Source: Lates calcarifer (taxonomy: Eukaryota; Chordata; Actinopteri; Centropomidae). From it: a DNA stretch of 64,000 bases. The notes beneath the pieces are model-generated. The model saw only the letters and a list, made by a program, of their open reading frames with translations, ran no database searches and was not told where the DNA came from. Numbering within the stretch: the stretch's first letter is position 1; each line of letters opens with the position of its first letter. The stretch is taken from NCBI RefSeq assembly GCF_001640805.2, contig NC_066835.1, forward strand, positions 7,186,227 to 7,250,226, written 5' to 3'. Of this stretch, positions 62,101 to 64,000 are shown piece after piece. A program made the position numbers and the translations under genes.

Positions 62101-62521
62101 TTATTCCAAACCCATGCACAACACAAAGGCGTGCACACAAACACACATCAGGCCCGCATATTGTCTTCCTGTTTGAAACTCAACACCACACGTGTTGTAA
62201 GTCTCTATATCCATCCATATGCTTGCAAATCCTGGATTCTATTTCAGTATATGCAACTGACTGGTCACCACTTCATTCACACTGGAAATTTAGACTCTCT
62301 GTATGCCTTTGGACTGTATGAGTAAACCAAAACACACATGGAGAACACTGCAAACTTCGCTTTTTGAACCCAGGACTTTCTTGCTTTGAAGTAACTCGCT
62401 TGGCCTGAGCCAGTGTGCCGTCCCCCAAGTCTCATTAGATATTCAATACTGTAAAATCAAATGTGTGGGTGTTAACTGTGAAGCTTACTTTCTCTGCCAG
62501 ATCCCTGGATGCAAAAATATC
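30218..62521 (-). CDS. col16a1: Collagen type XVI alpha-1 chain, 63 coding exons, 5' end outside window
   Basis: This gene encodes the chain of homotrimeric type XVI collagen, a FACIT-group matrix protein with ten short collagenous blocks split by cysteine-bearing interruptions. Exons in the window total 4,038 nt, about 1,345 residues; human is 1,604 including the N-terminal thrombospondin-N-like domain, which is missing here and must lie beyond 64,000. Identification rests on the NC2 segment [12 protein letters not shown] (31,961-32,024) running into [24 protein letters not shown] (38,889-38,924), the D-P-C-E-V-C-P, A-C-T-S-C-P and E-C-N-C motifs, and the C-terminal P-P-G-Y-G-K-M-G with C-N-P-G-D-C. 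Exon joins are in frame throughout, in phase 0 except the last four junctions. Expression and regulation cannot be read from this sequence. Confidence 0.96.
30485..30565. repeat. Fragment of the fold-back repeat family
   Basis: The phrases tgccaagctaagataatcag and ctgctggttgtagcttcata match the end segments of the family seen at 7,826-8,215 and 20,290-20,735. It lies in the last col16a1 intron. Confidence 0.5.
31406..31769 (-). CDS. col16a1: col16a1 exons encoding the NC2-COL1 junction and COL1
   Basis: Exons 31,593-31,769 (upstream) and 31,406-31,483. The first begins with the split Glu codon and reads [16 protein letters not shown], then [10 protein letters not shown]. The second reads [18 protein letters not shown], containing a G-I-G-E imperfection at the place where the human chain has G-I-G-I. 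Both use phase-1 split-Gly junctions. Confidence 0.95.
31961..32024 (-). CDS. col16a1: col16a1 NC2 helix exon
   Basis: The 64-nt exon encodes [21 protein letters not shown] with one extra base. This non-collagenous helix is almost identical to the human chain and resembles the NC2 trimerisation helix of other FACITs, including the one in col9a2 ([12 protein letters not shown]). It is the strongest single identifier of the gene. Confidence 0.96.
32226..35665 (-). CDS. col16a1: col16a1 COL2 block, 3' half (8 exons)
   Basis: Exons in transcript order: 35,621-35,665; 35,363-35,416; 35,182-35,235; 35,021-35,071; 34,266-34,355; 34,090-34,125; 33,930-33,974; 32,226-32,420. All are in phase 0. The junction G-A-S-G-L / G-I-K-G-D-K is a single-residue break in Gly-X-Y, matching a similar break in human. 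The 195-nt exon contains [15 protein letters not shown], another interruption, before ending in G-S-P-G-N-D. Confidence 0.93.
32580..33160. repeat. Interspersed repeat remnants in a col16a1 intron
   Basis: Positions 33,005-33,130 match the fold-back family (ccaagggtcagataagatga, ctctcatgcctctatgttaa, gaagccaaagccaggagatg). Positions 32,588-32,960 (ggggctatttgtaagttt, ggctagctggttagcatgct) look like another teleost repeat, less certainly. Confidence 0.5.
34480..34690. repeat. Teleost interspersed repeat (ggggtcctgtcatt ... accccacaaata)
   Basis: The element starts at tttgtggggtcctgtcattg and ends with cagaccccacaaatatagtg. Between are degenerate taaccctaaccc-like units (ttaacctcaccttcaccacc, ctaaccctgacccaactcta). 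I recognise this layout from a repeat common in fish introns; the ends are inverted relative to each other (tggggtc / gacccca). Confidence 0.6.
36690..37990. repeat. Older interspersed repeat split by a younger insertion
   Basis: The left part (about 36,700-37,003) has two units with ccaaattttgtgccaatcca and ccaaatgtcatggcaattca, each followed by ttgttgagacattt-like sequence. The right part (37,833-37,990) resumes with cctctggggatcatgacggt and ctccgggaccgtgaatatgg. The phrasing is typical of a repeat frequent in percomorph genomes. The interruption at 37,004-37,825 is a separate element. Confidence 0.65.
37004..37825. mobile_element. Non-autonomous DNA transposon-like insertion inside an older repeat
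   Basis: The insert is flanked on both sides by agtaatc (36,997-37,003 and 37,826-37,832), a likely target-site duplication. The left end includes cttacgacaaaaaagagttt and the right end is ...gtatacttcttttttgtaag, inverted versions of each other. The interior repeats aagtatacttg-like words in both orientations. No ORF longer than a few dozen codons is present, so it needs a transposase from elsewhere. Confidence 0.65.
38248..39702 (-). CDS. col16a1: col16a1 COL2 block, 5' half (10 exons)
   Basis: Exons in transcript order: 39,649-39,702; 39,502-39,555; 39,322-39,375; 39,185-39,229; 39,020-39,073; 38,889-38,924; 38,749-38,811; 38,589-38,660; 38,432-38,485; 38,248-38,292. All are in phase 0 and start with Gly. 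[12 protein letters not shown] is identical to the human peptide. The acceptor before 38,485 (gcatcgaaaaag) has a poor polypyrimidine end, and the donor after 39,185 is gtcagt. Confidence 0.93.
41150..41700. repeat. Percomorph interspersed repeat (aagtactctacttatgtaca family)
   Basis: The head has taaccgagtacaattactca, agtactctacttatgtacaa and tatttccactacattcattg. The tail has caatacttaaatacttctac. It is an approximately full copy in the large col16a1 intron (41,844 to 39,702 side) and the same family as 15,565-16,210. Confidence 0.65.
41799..42747 (-). CDS. col16a1: col16a1 start of the long COL2 block (3 exons)
   Basis: Exons 42,676-42,747; 42,497-42,541; 41,799-41,843. The first starts [10 protein letters not shown], where human has a comparable G-C-V-G-S-P-G at the beginning of this block. 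The last reads [15 protein letters not shown], close to the human peptide. Confidence 0.92.
42851..43432 (-). CDS. col16a1: col16a1 cysteine-bearing interruption (3 exons)
   Basis: Exons 43,379-43,432; 43,142-43,261; 42,851-42,892. They encode [12 protein letters not shown], then [11 protein letters not shown], a short Gly-X-Y run with G-E-K-G-D-Q-G, and L-D-S-C-D-R / C-L-E-R-L-Q-R-E-Q. The C-D-R-C pair spans an exon junction and aligns with N-C-A-Q-C in human. The 42-nt exon has an unremarkable gtcagc donor. Confidence 0.88.
45705..49757 (-). CDS. col16a1: col16a1 middle collagenous blocks (11 exons)
   Basis: Exons in transcript order: 49,704-49,757; 49,555-49,596; 49,112-49,147; 48,974-49,027; 48,790-48,858; 48,645-48,698; 48,171-48,197; 47,099-47,155; 46,744-46,788; 46,504-46,575; 45,705-45,758. 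The 47,099-47,155 exon carries G-E-P-G-E-C-N-C (human G-E-P-G-E-C-S-C). The 46,744-46,788 exon carries V-N-V-W-Q-P-G-P-Q (human S-S-W-Q-P-G-P-Q). The 49,555-49,596 exon has a G-V-G-V-P-G break. Its neighbours keep strict phase 0. Confidence 0.92.
47977..48038. repeat. (GT)31 microsatellite
   Basis: A perfect 62-bp run downstream, in transcript sense, of the 27-nt col16a1 exon, where it reads (AC)n. Confidence 0.95.
48171..48197 (-). CDS. col16a1: col16a1 27-nt exon between complementary dinucleotide arrays
   Basis: This is the smallest exon of the gene and encodes G-L-D-G-A-K-G-D-K. Acceptor is cttctcttgcag and donor gtaagt. In the transcript a (UG)28 tract lies 65 nt upstream and a (AC)31 tract 132 nt downstream. 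Because it is in frame and 27 nt, skipping would remove three Gly-X-Y triplets without a frameshift. Confidence 0.85.
48263..48318. repeat. (CA)28 microsatellite
   Basis: A perfect 56-bp run, preceded by imperfect acacatg units from 48,228. In the col16a1 transcript it reads (UG)n, 65 nt upstream of the 27-nt exon. Confidence 0.95.
49844..53299 (-). CDS. col16a1: col16a1 blocks with A-C-T-S-C and E-C-G-V-C interruptions (8 exons)
   Basis: Exons in transcript order: 53,255-53,299; 52,855-52,890; 52,711-52,764; 52,351-52,401; 52,120-52,263; 51,228-51,263; 50,271-50,378; 49,844-49,966. The 144-nt exon encodes [11 protein letters not shown] and the 123-nt exon [11 protein letters not shown], each a C-x-x-C non-collagenous insert followed by Gly-X-Y. 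Human has E-P-C-E-P-C-P and D-G-C-T-A-C-P-S-L at these points. The 51-nt exon has a G-L-G-L-P-G break. Confidence 0.92.
53555..57034 (-). CDS. col16a1: col16a1 blocks with P-C-E-V-C and P-C-S-V-C interruptions (9 exons)
   Basis: Exons in transcript order: 56,990-57,034; 56,796-56,891; 56,457-56,495; 55,336-55,380; 55,179-55,214; 54,971-55,093; 54,259-54,294; 53,783-53,818; 53,555-53,683. The first carries [11 protein letters not shown] (human I-C-V-I-G-P-K-G-Q-K). The 123-nt exon carries G-D-P-C-E-V-C-P, identical to human. The 129-nt exon carries [10 protein letters not shown]. The 39-nt exon [13 protein letters not shown] has a one-Gly slip, comparable to G-D-P-G-G-P-P-G in human. Confidence 0.93.
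55850..56240. repeat. Degenerate tandem repeat with ttttagctaac units
   Basis: Words like actgtttatccactgtttta, gtttattcattactaacatt and cattacttttagctagttca recur every 35-50 bp. It lies in a col16a1 intron (55,381-56,456) and is not coding. Confidence 0.6.
57941..59445 (-). CDS. col16a1: col16a1 first collagenous blocks and cysteine pairs (6 exons)
   Basis: Exons in transcript order: 59,410-59,445; 59,261-59,311; 58,895-58,927; 58,670-58,714; 58,157-58,195; 57,941-58,003. They encode [65 protein letters not shown] and [10 protein letters not shown]. The order C-x-x-C, first Gly-X-Y run, N-D-C...C-A-E-G-P-K-G-E-K is the same as in human. Confidence 0.88.
59072..59119. repeat. (TG)n microsatellite in a col16a1 intron
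   Basis: About 24 dinucleotide units with one interruption at 59,111. Confidence 0.9.
59446..62488 (-). other. col16a1: Large col16a1 intron, no exon recognised
   Basis: This 3.0-kb intron lies between [11 protein letters not shown] and C-A-G-C. I looked for splice-bounded open segments on the minus strand and found none that I would support. Positions 60,600-60,850 may be an old teleost repeat (ggccactacgggggcagtgt). Confidence 0.5.
62489..62521 (-). CDS. col16a1: col16a1 most 5' exon found in the window
   Basis: This 33-nt exon encodes [11 protein letters not shown] and splices in frame to C-A-G-C at 59,445. Human has a comparable hydrophilic stretch just before C-P-P-C. The acceptor (ttcttttcttccacag) has a polypyrimidine tract made of the GAAA/TTTC microsatellite at 62,527-62,604, and the donor is gtaagc. 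The call is less sure than the collagenous exons because the peptide has no repeat signature. Exons further upstream, including the thrombospondin-N-like domain, were not found before 64,000. Confidence 0.65.
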
Positions 62522-62526
62522 CTGTG

Positions 62527-62537
62527 GAAGAAAAGAA

Positions 62538-62601
<64 letters not shown>

Positions 62602-62604
62602 AAA
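62527..62604. repeat. (GAAA)n microsatellite abutting a col16a1 exon
   Basis: About 18 units. On the coding strand it is (TTTC)n and ends six bases before the exon boundary at 62,521, so it forms the polypyrimidine tract. Confidence 0.93.
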
Positions 62605-64000
62605 CATTATTTATTTTTCTTTTACATCATATCTGAACATGACCTCAATATTACTACCATTTTTGGCTTCACATTGGTCCACAACTGGTTTCTGTCTATG
62701 TTAGATGCTAATACTGACAGTTTCATGGCCGTTCAAGACTGGCTCCACTAATATTTAGATACATTGAATCCAATAGCATTGAAGGCCATTCACAGAAATA
62801 TTATTTAGTCTGGTTTTCTACATTAAGGCAGCGCTGTAACCTGCTTCCTGTTTCAGCCCTACTTATTGCTCAAACTGTATCATGAAATGAATCTACACTT
62901 TTGAAATTCTCAAACCTCTGAGTATATACTTCATTTTCCCAGTCACTGGCAGCTCTGTGGCAGTTCATAGCAACTGAACCTCTAAAGGATGTTCCCAGAA
63001 ATGGCAGGAATTGCGTCTGTCTCCACTATATAAATGTCACACGACATCTTTGGCATAGGGACGCTGTTGTTTTCCTGTTGCATGTGCTGTGCATCCCTCT
63101 AAACTGTGTTTCCATTACAATTCATTGCATCAGATGCACAGCAAAGAGAGGAGAAATAAGGGCCATCTTGGTTTCACATACAGGTCATTAACAGTTATTC
63201 TTTATTCTGAGTGAAAAAATAGATGAAAGCGGATTGGTAGAGAGAGGAGGAGAAGTACTGTACCTCATGAGCCCTGAGGAAAATGAAGAGATGGACCCTG
63301 CTGTGCACAGAGTTACAAATCAGAGAAAAAGAAAAAGAGTCGACAACAAAAAAGATAGAGGAAAGATTGGAAAGCAGAACGGAAACAATTTGTTCATGTT
63401 TACAGCTGGTGTTGGACTTCATCATAAAAACAAAGTCAAGTAGAAACACACTGAGGCCGGGGGAAAGAAGACACAAAGAAAGCTTTGGGTCTACAGAGGA
63501 AAAGATGACCTTTCAGCTGGAAGCTGGGTTGAAAGCATGAAAAAAAAAAAAAAAGGTTTACAGTGCTGGAAGATAAGGAACAGTGTGGGTGAGATTTGTC
63601 ATACCTCAGGAAGGCAGCAACTGCTGTGACCCAAACATACACACAGGCACAGGTACACACACAACTCTGCACCAAACCTGATTCTACTAGCGGTTGCAAA
63701 GATTGGTTGTTTAACATTGCCAGATGTAGGGTTTAATGCTGTGTGTCAGATAAGTCAAATAAGCCTCTTGAAATTCACTGACCTGCTGGTGAGGCAGTCA
63801 TGCTGTGCTACATAATCTTCTTCTAGCTGAAATTTGGGGAAATGCATAACATGATAACAAGCATCTAGAATGATTCAGTTTGATGGAGTGGTGTACACAT
63901 AAAGGACATGTCACAGTAGAGTCTTGGGTTGAATATTTCACTCAGATGTATGCATCAAATAGCTTAAATGAAGTTGGAACAAGCTGAGACAGATAATATG
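62605..64000 (-). other. col16a1: Probable col16a1 intron running off the window
   Basis: No convincing exon was found. Short donor-like spots at 63,261, 63,605 and 63,781 lack good acceptors or an open frame. Confidence 0.4.

Noticed and set aside
62465..62751. Frames with K-E-R-K repeats
   Set aside because: Translation of the (GAAA)n microsatellite. The real coding content here is the short minus-strand exon 62,489-62,521.
63190..63800. Possible further 5' col16a1 exons on the minus strand
   Set aside because: Donor-like sites at 63,261, 63,605 and 63,781 have no adequate acceptor or give stops or very short segments, so no exon could be supported.
1..64000. CRISPR arrays, operons, phage or integrated viral genes, tRNA and rRNA genes
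   Set aside because: None seen. Tandem repeats here lack spacer structure, and no reverse transcriptase, capsid or transposase coding sequence was recognised.

Overview
The window is vertebrate nuclear DNA, most likely from a ray-finned (percomorph-type) teleost. It holds two intron-rich FACIT collagen genes cut into many small exons of 27 to 195 nt (54, 45 and 36 nt are the commonest sizes). Intronic and intergenic DNA carries interspersed repeats that I recognise as typical of percomorph fish. Nothing in it looks bacterial or viral, and no exon was found that is foreign to the two collagen genes, apart from a tentative 5' gene end on the left.

Layout. Positions 1-3,120 are a repeat block: a 21-bp minisatellite, an AT-rich tandem repeat, a near-perfect direct duplication with a 1,149-bp offset, and a diverged third copy. 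Positions 3,582-4,586 hold two minus-strand exons that splice in frame and may be the 5' end of a gene I do not recognise, leaving the window to the left. Positions 4,750-9,930 are repeat remnants and empty DNA. A CCAAT/TATA-like promoter lies at 9,944-10,067.

Positions 10,443-26,843 (+) are the complete col9a2 gene, the alpha-2 chain of type IX collagen. I could place 32 coding exons, which give 691 residues once one extra base in exon 23 is set aside. The order is signal peptide, COL3, NC3 with the glycosaminoglycan-attachment motif, COL2, NC2, COL1, NC1. Positions 26,844-30,217 are the 3' UTRs and a 3.4-kb gap between stop codons.

Positions 30,218-62,521 (-) are most of col16a1, the alpha-1 chain of type XVI collagen: 63 coding exons, about 1,345 residues, from just upstream of the first collagenous block to the stop codon. 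The N-terminal signal peptide and thrombospondin-N-like domain must lie beyond position 64,000.

The two genes are tail to tail. Both products are extracellular FACIT chains that sit on fibril surfaces: type IX on cartilage fibrils (a heterotrimer with alpha-1 and alpha-3 chains), type XVI (a homotrimer) in skin, cartilage and other matrices. In human the two genes are several megabases apart on chromosome 1p, so the close pairing here is notable. The most interesting local signals are a probable frameshift in col9a2, a 27-nt col16a1 exon between complementary dinucleotide arrays, a GAAA microsatellite serving as the polypyrimidine tract of a col16a1 exon, a nested transposon, and fold-back repeats. 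I found no clearly new biological system.
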